Part shown: positions 1 through 8,502 of the stretch, piece by piece | Numbering within the stretch: position 1 is the stretch's first letter | Layout: every line of letters starts with the position of its first letter | Assembly (NCBI GenBank): GCA_016935765.1 | Contig: JAFGQG010000090.1 | Location: 1 to 32,783, forward strand | Direction of reading: 5' to 3' | DNA length: 32,783 bases | Source: a bacterium | GTDB taxonomy: Bacteria; UBP14; UBA6098; JAFGQG01 | The notes under the pieces: generated by a model | Seen by the model: the letters and a program-made list of their open reading frames with translations, nothing else | The model's database searches: none | Told to the model about the DNA's origin: nothing | Position numbers and translations under genes: made by a program

Positions 1-60
1 AACTTATATTAATATTTTACGTTAATTTATATTAACAAATAATCTAAATATTATACAAAT

Positions 61-1392
61 CTACTTCAAATAAACTACACGTTTTGTCACGGTCTGCTCT
101 CCCAAAGTGGCTTTAACAAAGTAGATCCCGGAGCTGAGGGTGGGATTTGGTCGCCATAGGAATTCCCCGTTTGCATGGAGTCCGGTAACCGCGTTACCGC
201 TATTTTCCCCCATAGCTTCGCTTGCTCCATTCGCACCATCACGGATGGTGCACTCCATAGTGAAAACCCCTCGCCCGGTTAAATCATATATTTGGATTTG
301 AGAGCCTGGAGGAGCATTAATTCTACAAGAGGAATTGAATGGATTTGGATAAGCTTGCAGCAACTCATAATTATTAATAGGTTCGGTCTCCGAAATACCA
401 GAGAATAATGTTGATAAATCATAAATATTCAGGTGTTCATGATCCATTGCATATAAGTAATGTAATTCAATATCAAAATCACCATGATTGTAATATTCCT
501 CCACGACTATGCTATCGAATGGCGCATGTATAATAGTATCATTTTCTATCAGACAAAAATATGGATAACAACGGTCACTGTTAACTATAAGGATAGAATC
601 ATAAATATCCATAAATAAAACACAATAAGAATAGCTGGAATAATATTCGTAATGCGAGGTATCCCTGACATCTATCACTATTACACCAGTGAGAGTCGCC
701 CAATAGACGAAACCGTTTCTATAGCATATATCACCACTATACCAATCAGGACCTGTAATATCCACTCTGGGTAATCGAATAACGTGGTCCGGGGTAACCA
801 TCAAATAAAAGACAATATCAAAACCGCTTGTCAAAACAATAAGAGAATCGAATACATTGAAATTTCTTACTGCGATGCCGCTTGAAACAGTTGTTAACAG
901 TTCAGGGATAGCTATATCGCTAATATCGAAAATCAATAAGTCTCCATACATTTGGCATAAAAACAGAAGAGAATCCTGAACTTCAACAAGATAACCGCCT
1001 GATGGGTAATCAATAGTGGAAACAAGGCAAAGGGAATCGAGGTTAACCAGTCTGTAGATAAGCAAATTGTCACCATTAGGGACAAATATGAATGAATCCT
1101 TAACTTCGAAGACATGATTGCCATATCCTGAACCCCTCCCACCGATGCTGTCAAAAGCAACCATAAAAGTCGGGGAATATGGGTCAGAAACATCGAAAAT
1201 ACTCAATGAATAATCTGACAAGTATAATTCCGGTTGATGGAATAAATAGGCAAACGAATCCTGGATTACTATTCTTTTTGCGGGGTCAGGTTCTATACTT
1301 ACTGAACCTATCAACTCTATGCAAAATAATGTGGAGGAGAGTAAATGAATTGAAAATAATATAAACCCAACAAAACCCAATTTATTATTCAT
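61..1392 (-). CDS. Secreted beta-propeller-like protein with C-terminal Por/T9SS-type sorting tail
   Basis: 443 aa. Residues 1-24 form a signal peptide (MNNKLG then a hydrophobic stretch). The body has repeated strands of the LVIVD/propeller type (LLIYRL, LLIFDISDIAIPEL, GVIVIDVRD), suggesting a surface beta-propeller without visible catalytic residues. The C-terminus has YPNPFNSS, IYDLTGRG, SSGIYFVKA and ends KRVVYLK, as in type A sorting domains of FCB bacteria, so export and surface attachment or release are inferred. The ATG follows AAGGAGG with 9-nt spacing and overlaps the upstream small gene by 8 nt, which suggests translational coupling. The sorting domain carries an extra segment of about 30 residues, encoded by DNA with two perfect hairpins, which the homologous tail in the window lacks. 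Specific function unknown. Confidence 0.85.
   Translation of the reverse strand: MNNKLGFVGFILFSIHLLSSTLFCIELIGSVSIEPDPAKRIVIQDSFAYLFHQPELYLSDYSLSIFDVSDPYSPTFMVAFDSIGGRGSGYGNHVFEVKDSFIFVPNGDNLLIYRLVNLDSLCLVSTIDYPSGGYLVEVQDSLLFLCQMYGDLLIFDISDIAIPELLTTVSSGIAVRNFNVFDSLIVLTSGFDIVFYLMVTPDHVIRLPRVDITGPDWYSGDICYRNGFVYWATLTGVIVIDVRDTSHYEYYSSYSYCVLFMDIYDSILIVNSDRCYPYFCLIENDTIIHAPFDSIVVEEYYNHGDFDIELHYLYAMDHEHLNIYDLSTLFSGISETEPINNYELLQAYPNPFNSSCRINAPPGSQIQIYDLTGRGVFTMECTIRDGANGASEAMGENSGNAVTGLHANGEFLWRPNPTLSSGIYFVKATLGEQTVTKRVVYLK
183..251. repeat. Two perfect inverted repeats inside the sorting-domain coding sequence
   Basis: Arms CGGTAAC and GTTACCG (183-189 and 193-199, 3-nt loop) and arms GCACCATC and GATGGTGC (233-240 and 244-251, 3-nt loop) lie 33 bp apart. 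They fall in the extra loop of the 443-aa protein's sorting domain. They may be remnants of a small in-frame palindromic insertion; that is inference. Confidence 0.55.
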
Positions 1393-1618
1393 TACATAAC
1401 GCCTCCTTATATATTATAATTTCAATTCTTCTTATATTATAAAAAGCTTTTGCATCGTTGATCTCTAAAACTTCTTCATCTTCGTTTTCTTTCATCAACT
1501 GAACCAATGCATAGTTTTCAAGAATCTCTTCAATTTTGTTATAAGTGGAAATATCCAATTGAACAGCTATTTTATTGTTTTTCTCATCAACTATAAATTT
1601 TTTTTGAATCGTTTTCAT
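1385..1618 (-). CDS. Small antitoxin-like protein (RelB/Phd-like), orphan
   Basis: 77 aa. The N-terminal 60 residues (MKTIQKKFIVDE, VAVQLDISTYNKIEEILENY, then an acidic stretch ending near INDAKAFY) resemble short RelB/Phd-type antitoxins that open with a beta strand and continue into helices. No toxin gene lies beside it. The last 15 residues (after KAFYN) are isoleucine-rich and do not look like the usual Lys-rich family end, so a late frameshift is possible. The ATG follows the upstream gene's stop after 8 nt, with GAGGGA as a possible ribosome binding site, and its end overlaps the next start. Family assignment is from pattern recognition only. Confidence 0.55.
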   Translation of the reverse strand: MKTIQKKFIVDEKNNKIAVQLDISTYNKIEEILENYALVQLMKENEDEEVLEINDAKAFYNIRRIEIIIYKEALCNE

Positions 1619-1626
1619 TTAGTCCC

Positions 1627-1803
1627 TCACGGATTTTCAACTTTTCTGGATTGATATTCTTCAATTAATTCTTCAACTGCAATTTTAATTTCGGTAACCG
1701 TCTCCTCTATTGTTTTCCCCTGACCTGTTGCACCAGGTAATTCCGCTGCAAAGCCAACAAATCCTTTTTCAACACTATAGACTATTGGTGTAATATTTCT
1801 CAT
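1627..1803 (-). CDS. HicB-like small protein (type II antitoxin fold)
   Basis: 58 aa, read directly from the minus strand: it starts MRNITPIVYSVEKGFVGF, continues AELPGATGQGKTIEETVTEI and ends QSRKVENP. The pattern of aromatic strand, ELPG, GxT, (E)E, then an amphipathic helix is that of the HicB partial RNase H fold. There is no DNA-binding extension and no HicA toxin next to it. The start is well supported: AAGGAG lies 7 nt upstream of the ATG. It is followed after 8 nt by another antitoxin-like gene, so the two are probably co-transcribed. Many solitary HicB-like proteins exist whose role is unknown. Confidence 0.7.
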   Translation of the reverse strand: MRNITPIVYSVEKGFVGFAAELPGATGQGKTIEETVTEIKIAVEELIEEYQSRKVENP

Positions 1804-1903
1804 ACTCGTTTCTCCTTATACTCATCAAAAGAAATTTAACAGTATTTTCAATATTAGCAAGGATTTTTTACAACCTTATCGTGAAGAAGTTTATGTCCTT
1901 GAA

Positions 1904-4744
1904 CTACTTCAAATAAACCAAACGTTTTGTAACGCTTTGCTCACCCAAATTGGCTTTAATGAAGTAAATCCCGGAGCTGACGTTGTGCCCTGGTCTCCAG
2001 AGGAATTCGGACTGGATGAGCGGATGGATGGATGAGTGGATGGTTGGGAAAAACCCCTCCACCTCCCTTCCTGTTAGATCATAGATTTTGATTTGAGAGC
2101 CAGCAGGGGTGGTTATTCTACATGCTGAGTTGAACGGATTTGGATATACCTTTATCATTTCGTATTTACCAGGTGAGCTAGTTTTTTGCTCCACTATCGG
2201 TCCGGTTCCAGAGTAATGATTCCACCATATACGGCTCTGCCCGTCACACTGACTGACGAAATCAACATACCCATCAGAATCGAGATCACCAACATTGATT
2301 GCGTTATGATGTTCCATCAGCGAACCGATTCCCGGAATCCACTCATCAGTTGCATCCTCGAACCTGCCATGCCCGTTGTTGATATAAACAAGCGGGTGGC
2401 GGTTGAACCTGCCATAACTCAAGTGAACCCAGACTGCTCCAACAATAATATCGAGGTCACCATCATTATCAATATCGGCGAAGCGACCGTCCGGTTTGTT
2501 CATCCAGGCATCCCCAGGAAGCGAGTCGGTGGCATCGATAAAAAGCCCTGTGGCGGGATCAAAAATCAGAAGCGCTGACTGGGCGCTGCTATCCGCGGGT
2601 GGATCATCAGTCGCGAAACCATTAACGAACAAAATATCCTGGTAGCCGTCACCGTTCACATCCCCGAACCGCGCTGCCATAGTAATCGCATTCCTTATAG
2701 CGCTTTCAGGGAATAGCGAATCAGTAGCATCGAAATAGGTACTGTCCCCATTCGAAAGTAGAAGTATGTTCCGCCAGCCCAACGTAAAATCTAGTACGAA
2801 CGAATCCACCTTCGCGATTATGATATCGTCGAGTGAATCGCCATTTATGTCAGCAAAATCGGAATAGCCGCTGATACCAATGCAGCTATTCGGTATAGCT
2901 CCCGGGATATTAACGAAATTATCCACGCCATCGCCATCGGTATCCCCGTGGTTCAAATAAAGCGCGTCCTTCCTGTTTGCCTCCACTCCCGCAATGAAAA
3001 TGTCCGGGCGGTCATCTCCGTTCGCGTTCAACAGAAAAATATCCTTTGCTGCAATATCGATCAACCATGGTATATTCAACCTTGTGCTGTCCGCGTAAGT
3101 TCCATCCCCGCGATTTACATGTATATGATTGTTAATAACCAGGTTTTCGGGATCTGAGCCACCGAGCACAAAATCCACGAGACCGTCATTGCTCAGGTCA
3201 GCGAACGCCCAGCTTCGAACCCGCACTTCGGTATCCCCTGAACCTGCTGTCGCCCAGCCCTGGTTGACAATCCGATGCGAAGCTTTAACGAAGATCCCGC
3301 CAAGATTCTCGTAGAAGTGGAGGGAATCATCGCGACCACCATAAAAAATATCGAGGTCGTCATCACCATCGATGTCATAAGGATAAACCTGGTAGTCATC
3401 GGAAGCGTCTGCAGGATAACCCGAAAACGTAACATTGCTGAACTCACCGTGCCGATTATTCGAATAAAGGCGATTTTGTTCCCACGCATTGCCGGTAAAG
3501 ACATCCGGGTCACCATCCATATCAGCATCGAGAGTGGTCATGGTGTAAACAGTGATCTGATTCTCCATGTTATTATTCGGGAAATGAGTATTTGAACAGT
3601 CGATAAAACTGCCGATGTCATCAGGATTATTTTGAAAATACCTGACGATCTGGTCAGCGATAATGACATCCGGGAGTAAGTCCCCGTTAAAATCCTCGAA
3701 GATGACCTTCCTTCGAAATCCCCAGTGAGGGAATGTGGGAAACGGATTCTGTATGAAATGACCGGTGCCATCATTATTGAAAAGCATCGGTTTGTTGTCG
3801 TAGGTAGATACCAGGATATCCTGGTCGCCATCGAGGTCCACGTCAGCATGGTCACCGCAATAATAGTCATAATTTCGGAGTAGGGTGTCGGGTAATGCAG
3901 ATGGCTCTGCCTCTTCGAACCGAGGAATATTTCCAGGAGAACTGCAGCGGTTCATAAAAAGCTTGCACGCTTCCATACGGTTTATGAACAGAATGTCCAA
4001 ATATCCATTGTCATCACAATCCGCAACGATTGCCTGTTGAGTACACATTGAATCCGACCAGACGCTATCAGATAGAGATACACTATCCAGCGGATTGAAG
4101 AATACCCACAGGCTATCGGCGTTTTTTCTACCTGAATTTATCAAAACATAACTACGGTCTTTTCTTATATCACCAGCATAGTAGGAACCGTTCGCAACTA
4201 TCAGATCGTTGAGGTCATCACCATTCAGATCGATTGAAACAACCGAGTTACTGCGGTCGAGGTACAACGGAACAGCGCTCGGATTCTCAATGAATGTACC
4301 GCCAGGCTGCTGCACCAGAACCATGTTTTCCATGCCGCCGACTCCATATCCCCAGCGTTTGGCGAGAAACAAATCCTGCAGAGAATCCCCATTCGCATCG
4401 AATATTTCGATTCCCTGGACATTGGATATCTCACTTCCCAGTCTCTCATCTTCGAAGCTGAATTCCATACCACCGTCAGAATTCAGGTCCGCGCCACTGT
4501 TTATATAAACCCGCATCGGCGTATCGTAATTGGAGGTAATAATATCAGGAAAACCGTTGCCTGTTAAGTCCATTGTAACCATGCAGTTATTACCATCGAA
4601 ATCGGGAGGGATATTATAGTCGCGAAACCGGAAATGTGTTTGGCTATAGATAGGAACAACAAATAAAAAAATTGTAATAGAAGTTAGAAATGTGTTCAAT
4701 ATAGTTTTATTAATCATTATTTCAAATAGAATAAATGTTTTCAA
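1904..4744 (-). CDS. Large secreted FG-GAP/VCBS-repeat protein with sorting tail
   Basis: 946 aa from a TTG start (GAGAGG 12 nt upstream); an in-frame ATG at 4717 gives a more normal signal peptide (MINKTILNTFLTSITIFLF) but has no ribosome binding site. About 14 copies of a calcium-binding DxNGDxxxD(I/V) motif are visible (for example DLTGNGFPDI, DVNGDGYQDILF, DIDNDGDLDIIVG), typical of FG-GAP/VCBS repeats that build a seven-bladed integrin-like propeller; two propellers would fit this length. The C-terminus has YPNPFNSACRI, IYDLTGREV, SSGIYFIKA and ends KRLVYLK. Probably a cell-surface or released adhesive or ligand-binding protein. Substrate unknown. Confidence 0.88.
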   Translation of the reverse strand: MKTFILFEIMINKTILNTFLTSITIFLFVVPIYSQTHFRFRDYNIPPDFDGNNCMVTMDLTGNGFPDIITSNYDTPMRVYINSGADLNSDGGMEFSFEDERLGSEISNVQGIEIFDANGDSLQDLFLAKRWGYGVGGMENMVLVQQPGGTFIENPSAVPLYLDRSNSVVSIDLNGDDLNDLIVANGSYYAGDIRKDRSYVLINSGRKNADSLWVFFNPLDSVSLSDSVWSDSMCTQQAIVADCDDNGYLDILFINRMEACKLFMNRCSSPGNIPRFEEAEPSALPDTLLRNYDYYCGDHADVDLDGDQDILVSTYDNKPMLFNNDGTGHFIQNPFPTFPHWGFRRKVIFEDFNGDLLPDVIIADQIVRYFQNNPDDIGSFIDCSNTHFPNNNMENQITVYTMTTLDADMDGDPDVFTGNAWEQNRLYSNNRHGEFSNVTFSGYPADASDDYQVYPYDIDGDDDLDIFYGGRDDSLHFYENLGGIFVKASHRIVNQGWATAGSGDTEVRVRSWAFADLSNDGLVDFVLGGSDPENLVINNHIHVNRGDGTYADSTRLNIPWLIDIAAKDIFLLNANGDDRPDIFIAGVEANRKDALYLNHGDTDGDGVDNFVNIPGAIPNSCIGISGYSDFADINGDSLDDIIIAKVDSFVLDFTLGWRNILLLSNGDSTYFDATDSLFPESAIRNAITMAARFGDVNGDGYQDILFVNGFATDDPPADSSAQSALLIFDPATGLFIDATDSLPGDAWMNKPDGRFADIDNDGDLDIIVGAVWVHLSYGRFNRHPLVYINNGHGRFEDATDEWIPGIGSLMEHHNAINVGDLDSDGYVDFVSQCDGQSRIWWNHYSGTGPIVEQKTSSPGKYEMIKVYPNPFNSACRITTPAGSQIKIYDLTGREVEGFFPTIHSSIHPLIQSEFLWRPGHNVSSGIYFIKANLGEQSVTKRLVYLK
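2009..2048. repeat. GGAT-rich imperfect short tandem repeat within the sorting domain
   Basis: On the plus strand the stretch reads as repeated GGAT/GGATGA units (from CTGGATGAGCGGATGGATGG on). It encodes the Ser/His/Ile-rich loop between the IYDLTGRE strand and the FLWRP strand of the sorting tail. Such a tract can slip during replication. It lies at the same place where the 443-aa paralogous tail has its palindromic insertion. Confidence 0.5.
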
Positions 4745-4867
4745 ACAAACCAGTTACCTCTCTTAATTTTAAAGGAGTAAAATCTTAATAGGAAATTTGA
4801 TTCTTGAGGCTACCTGAATTGCCTGATTCTATTGAAATACTCCGCTTATTTTTCAAAAGGAGTTTTT

Positions 4868-5443
4868 TTAAGGCTTCGCGCCAACTCCATAAAGAACATT
4901 AAGTACTGCCAAAGCTTTTCTCGAGCCTCTGACCAATGCCCCTGAAGAAACGGTAGCATGTGTGACTCCATCGATGCCATCATCGAGAGTAAGTTCACCA
5001 CCCGCCAGGTTCTTACCCTTGAACTGGTCCAGGAAATCCCTTTCTGCAATAACATCTTCGTATTCCGGATTAGTGTACGACAATACAAAAAGATTGAAAA
5101 CCGTTCCGTCAGGTTCCACACCAAGCATATACTTAATGGGCTGCCGCTTAAATTTACAGTTACCAACCACTGCATATCTCACAACTTTGCCGTTCTTTTT
5201 CCCAATGTAAACGTTGTGTTTACTGTCCCACCCTTCATCCAGTACGACATTTGCCAGTTCCTCGATTCTGGTCATTTGTTCCTTCGAAGGATTGAATTCA
5301 ACTTTCTCAACTGAAATAGTAGTATCTGAAAAAACCATCCTCAGTGCATCTTCCTCCGACATGAATTCCTTTGGTTTTGCATTTATAATATCTGCAGTAA
5401 ACACAATGCTCATAGTTATTAGAATAATAAGACACGTTTTCAT
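4868..5443 (-). CDS. Exported FMN-binding domain protein (covalent flavin, ApbE substrate)
   Basis: 191 aa when started at the ATG preceded by AGGAGG (8-nt spacing); an upstream in-frame extension of 23 residues lacks such a site. Residues 1-22 are a signal peptide (MKTCLIILITMSIVFTADIINA). The C-terminal half is an FMN_bind domain (RnfG/NqrC/NosR family) with AERDFLDQFKGK and DGIDGVTHATVSSGAL. Thr164 lies in the place of the threonine that ApbE links to FMN, but the usual Gly two residues before it is His162, so flavinylation is likely, not certain. It lies 58 nt downstream of apbE. Probably a periplasmic electron carrier or part of an extracytosolic flavin chain; the partner is unknown. Confidence 0.78.
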   Translation of the reverse strand: MKTCLIILITMSIVFTADIINAKPKEFMSEEDALRMVFSDTTISVEKVEFNPSKEQMTRIEELANVVLDEGWDSKHNVYIGKKNGKVVRYAVVGNCKFKRQPIKYMLGVEPDGTVFNLFVLSYTNPEYEDVIAERDFLDQFKGKNLAGGELTLDDGIDGVTHATVSSGALVRGSRKALAVLNVLYGVGAKP

Positions 5444-5501
5444 TAATAACCTCCTATGCTTTGATTTAAGATACTCATTGTCATAATATAATATTAGTAT
5501 T

Positions 5502-6545
5502 TCACCGTTCAAATGTCAAATTTTCTTTAATTCCTGACGAATATAGCAATTTTAAATCCGGTGTAATCATTATTGCTTCCATGTCGGAAGTGCTTTCTAC
5601 TATTTCCATGCCTTCATCCGGACCCATCACGAAGAGAGCTGTTGACCAGGCATCAGCGAGTATTGGATCCTTCATCAGGACTGTAACACTTATCAAAGAT
5701 CTTGATGGATACCCGGTCCTGGGATCGAGAATATGGTGATACCTGACGCCATCTACTTCGAAAAACCTCTCATAATCCCCCGATGTTACGACCGCGGCAT
5801 TCTTGATGTTCAAGATTTCTATAAGATCATCCCCTCGAGGATTCTGAACACCTATTTTCCAAAATCTGTTATCAATTTCTCCGAGTGCGTATATATCTCC
5901 ACCTGCATCTATAAGAGCTGATTCAATACCATTCGCTTTCAACGCTTTAACCGCTTCACTGATCGCGTAACCCTTCGCAATACCGCCCAGGTCGATAGCA
6001 ATTTCCCCAGACTCCTTTGTCACCAGGCTATCTTCAACCTTAAGACCCCTATAATCAACAAGTTCAAGATAATGAACGATCGTATGACTATCAGGTACAT
6101 TGAACGAATCACTATGGAAACCCCATAACTTAATAAGCGGTAATACAGTAACGTCAAATGAACCTTTACTTTTACGGCTGACTTCCTGGGCTGCTTTGAG
6201 TACACTGATAATTTCCGGGTTTGATAATTCCACCTTTTCATTATTGAATTTAGATAAAGGGCTTCCCGCGCTATAAACATCGAAAACCGAATCAATATCC
6301 TCTATACGTTCGAACGCGATTTCGACAGCTTTTTTAACTGTTTCTACGGAACCTACCGCTTTGATAGTACAATATGTATCCATAACAAAGCGTGTTTCTT
6401 CATGAATGGGGTCTCTTGACCCTATCTGACAGGATACCGAAAATAAAAGCAGTAAAATGATTAAAGTTTTCCCTTTAATACCTGGTTTTGTAACTGCCCT
6501 AATTCCAATTTTAAAAAAAGAATGAATAACCTGGTGAAGTACCAT
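5502..6545 (-). CDS. apbE: FAD:protein FMN transferase (lipoprotein)
   Basis: 347 aa from ATG, or 351 aa from a TTG four codons earlier that overlaps the previous stop as TTGA; neither start has a clear ribosome binding site. A hydrophobic segment ends in the lipobox FSVSC (Cys39), so the protein is probably membrane-anchored outside the cytoplasm. ApbE signatures follow in order: VMDTYCTIKA, GSFDVTVLPLIKLWGF, IDLGGIAKGYA, ALIDAGGDIYALG, HHILDPRTGYPS and ADAWSTALFVMG. ApbE uses FAD to attach FMN to threonine in NqrB, NqrC, RnfD/G and FMN_bind proteins. Both kinds of substrate are encoded here: the exported protein just downstream and the NQR subunits upstream. Confidence 0.95.
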   Translation of the reverse strand: MVLHQVIHSFFKIGIRAVTKPGIKGKTLIILLLLFSVSCQIGSRDPIHEETRFVMDTYCTIKAVGSVETVKKAVEIAFERIEDIDSVFDVYSAGSPLSKFNNEKVELSNPEIISVLKAAQEVSRKSKGSFDVTVLPLIKLWGFHSDSFNVPDSHTIVHYLELVDYRGLKVEDSLVTKESGEIAIDLGGIAKGYAISEAVKALKANGIESALIDAGGDIYALGEIDNRFWKIGVQNPRGDDLIEILNIKNAAVVTSGDYERFFEVDGVRYHHILDPRTGYPSRSLISVTVLMKDPILADAWSTALFVMGPDEGMEIVESTSDMEAIMITPDLKLLYSSGIKENLTFER

Positions 6546-6553
6546 TGTACAAA

Positions 6554-7417
6554 TCAAGAGATTGAAGTTGTGAACTCATCAATATGAGTACCAAGATGGT
6601 TTCGGCTTAAAATATAATCTGCAAGCTGAATCAGGCTTTGTTTATAAACCGAATCCTCAATCGGTCCAATGCTTGTCTTAGCTTTTATGATATAGTCCTC
6701 AGCTTTTTTAGGAATGTCACATTCTATTTTAACCGGATGATCGTCGTCCATATAATCGTCAATCAATTGGTAGGCAATTCCGAAATTCAATCCGAAATCA
6801 GCAAGCGCTTTGATCTGGCTTTCAGAACCGTTTGCTATCATTGCTCCCCCCTGGCAGCATATAGCCATAAAGAAAGCCGTTTTATTCTCTATATGTTCAA
6901 GGTACTCATCTAAAGTGTTTATAGATTTAGTAAGTTTACGGATCTCTGCTTTACACATTTTTTCTACACATTTAAATAGGATTTCAAGTATCTCTACACC
7001 GACGCGATTAGCAAATAAAGAAAGGGCGTAAGTATATAAAATATCACCAGTTAGCACACCTATGCGATTACTGAATTTCTTGTTCAAAGTAAGCTGGTCC
7101 CTTCTGTATTCAGAATCATCGATAATGTCATCGTGAATGAGAGAAGCGTTATGTATCAATTCCACAGAGATCCCCAGTTTATTAACCATGTCAATATCCA
7201 ATTTTTCCGTAGGTTCCAGGGAACGCGAGGCAAGGATAGTCAAAGCGGGTCTCAATTTCTTTCCCTTCACCTCGAAAAAGTACTTCAGGATCTTGTCCAT
7301 TATATCCTTGTACTTTGATACTACCTTAAGCCTATCGTCCAACTCAAGTTCAACTTGATCAAGTTCCAATGAAATGGGCTCATAAATTTCATCAAGTGTC
7401 AATACATTCTTCCCCAA
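6554..7417 (-). CDS. Polyprenyl diphosphate synthase, unusually short
   Basis: 287 aa from TTG (AAAGGA 8 nt upstream; the next ATG is codon 40). Trans-prenyltransferase motifs are present: KGKKLRPALT, first Asp-rich motif HDDIIDD (residues 95-101), GDILYTYAL, and second motif DDYMDDD (220-226). The family is usually about 320-330 aa. The segment after the second Asp motif, normally GKxxGxDLxEGKxT, is replaced by HPVKIECDIPKKAED and the rest is short. It probably makes the C35-C45 side chain of menaquinone by adding isopentenyl diphosphate to an allylic primer, in line with menA 114 nt upstream. Chain length cannot be read from this. It is followed directly by apbE. Confidence 0.85.
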   Translation of the reverse strand: MGKNVLTLDEIYEPISLELDQVELELDDRLKVVSKYKDIMDKILKYFFEVKGKKLRPALTILASRSLEPTEKLDIDMVNKLGISVELIHNASLIHDDIIDDSEYRRDQLTLNKKFSNRIGVLTGDILYTYALSLFANRVGVEILEILFKCVEKMCKAEIRKLTKSINTLDEYLEHIENKTAFFMAICCQGGAMIANGSESQIKALADFGLNFGIAYQLIDDYMDDDHPVKIECDIPKKAEDYIIKAKTSIGPIEDSVYKQSLIQLADYILSRNHLGTHIDEFTTSIS

Positions 7418-7531
7418 ATAAAATTCCTTTCAGTCTTTTGAATCCTTATTGTTCTTCAAATAACGTTGTCAATGAATTTAGAAAAAAAATAGGCAATGTC
7501 AAACGAAAAAAAATAAAATCACTTATAATGA

Positions 7532-8449
7532 TTAAATTAATTTCCCCAGTATGAAACCAACCGCTAATAGAATTGAAAAACCAACGTGCAGTCCTATTAC
7601 TGAAGCATTTGCGGGGAGAAGCTCCTCGATCTTATCATAATTTTTTCTAGCGACCATTGCTGCTTTAATAGCAAGAGGAAGCGTAAGCAGGGTGATCAAT
7701 GAAAAGTAGGGATAAAGCCCCAGGATAGTACCGACGATAATCCACAAAAAGATAAAGGCTAAAATAAAAGGCAAGTATCTTGCTGCTCGTTTTTTCCCAA
7801 GCAAGACTATCATGTTCTTTTTACCAATTGCCTTATCAGCCTCATAGTCCTGAAACTCATTTATATAGAGTATGAGCGCTCCTGAAATGAAGCCTGGTAT
7901 TGACATGAGCAATGGTATCCATGACAGATTTTGAGCCTGTACATAGTATGAACCATAGATAATAAGAGGACCCACATTTAAACCGGTAACGAATTCGCCG
8001 ATCGGAGTATAACCAAATCTAAAGGGAGGGGCGGTGTAAAAGTATCCCATAAATAGCCCGGCGACACCGATAATTAACACAACGTTTCCTTTGACCTGGA
8101 AATTCAGATATACACCGATCAGGAGGGCAATAAAGAATGAAAGCAAAGCTCCTATCAATATCGATCTTGGCTTCAGCAGTTTTTCCTGGATTACTCTCGA
8201 GCCACCTGAAAACGGCGTTGGTGTTTTATTGATATCATCCAGTTTCGAAGTATGGTCAAAGTAATCATTACCGAGATTCACCCCCAGGTTGGCAAAAAAA
8301 ATGCCGACACAGGATAATAAATAATGTCCCCAGTGGAGGTTCCCTGTCATATACCATGCGATAATTCCACCTAAAACAGCGGAGATGACAGTAGCTGCAG
8401 TAAAAGGAGCTCGAAGAGCTTTAACCCAAATTTTCAATTTAGCTGGCAT
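7532..8449 (-). CDS. menA: 1,4-dihydroxy-2-naphthoate prenyltransferase (UbiA family)
   Basis: 305 aa integral membrane protein with about eight hydrophobic segments. The first Asp motif NDYFDHTSKLDD (residues 61-72) binds the Mg-diphosphate of the prenyl donor; TPFSGGSRVIQ follows, as in MenA. The second Asp-rich site is NEFQDYEADKAIGKKN. MenA attaches the polyprenyl chain to dihydroxynaphthoate, giving demethylmenaquinone. The prenyl donor synthase lies next downstream, and the NADH:quinone-type complex lies upstream on the same strand. No other men gene is in the window. Confidence 0.9.
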   Translation of the reverse strand: MPAKLKIWVKALRAPFTAATVISAVLGGIIAWYMTGNLHWGHYLLSCVGIFFANLGVNLGNDYFDHTSKLDDINKTPTPFSGGSRVIQEKLLKPRSILIGALLSFFIALLIGVYLNFQVKGNVVLIIGVAGLFMGYFYTAPPFRFGYTPIGEFVTGLNVGPLIIYGSYYVQAQNLSWIPLLMSIPGFISGALILYINEFQDYEADKAIGKKNMIVLLGKKRAARYLPFILAFIFLWIIVGTILGLYPYFSLITLLTLPLAIKAAMVARKNYDKIEELLPANASVIGLHVGFSILLAVGFILGKLI

Positions 8450-8502
8450 TCAAACACCATCAAAATTAGAAGGTTTTATTGATAACTTTTTTCCACTAAT
8501 GA

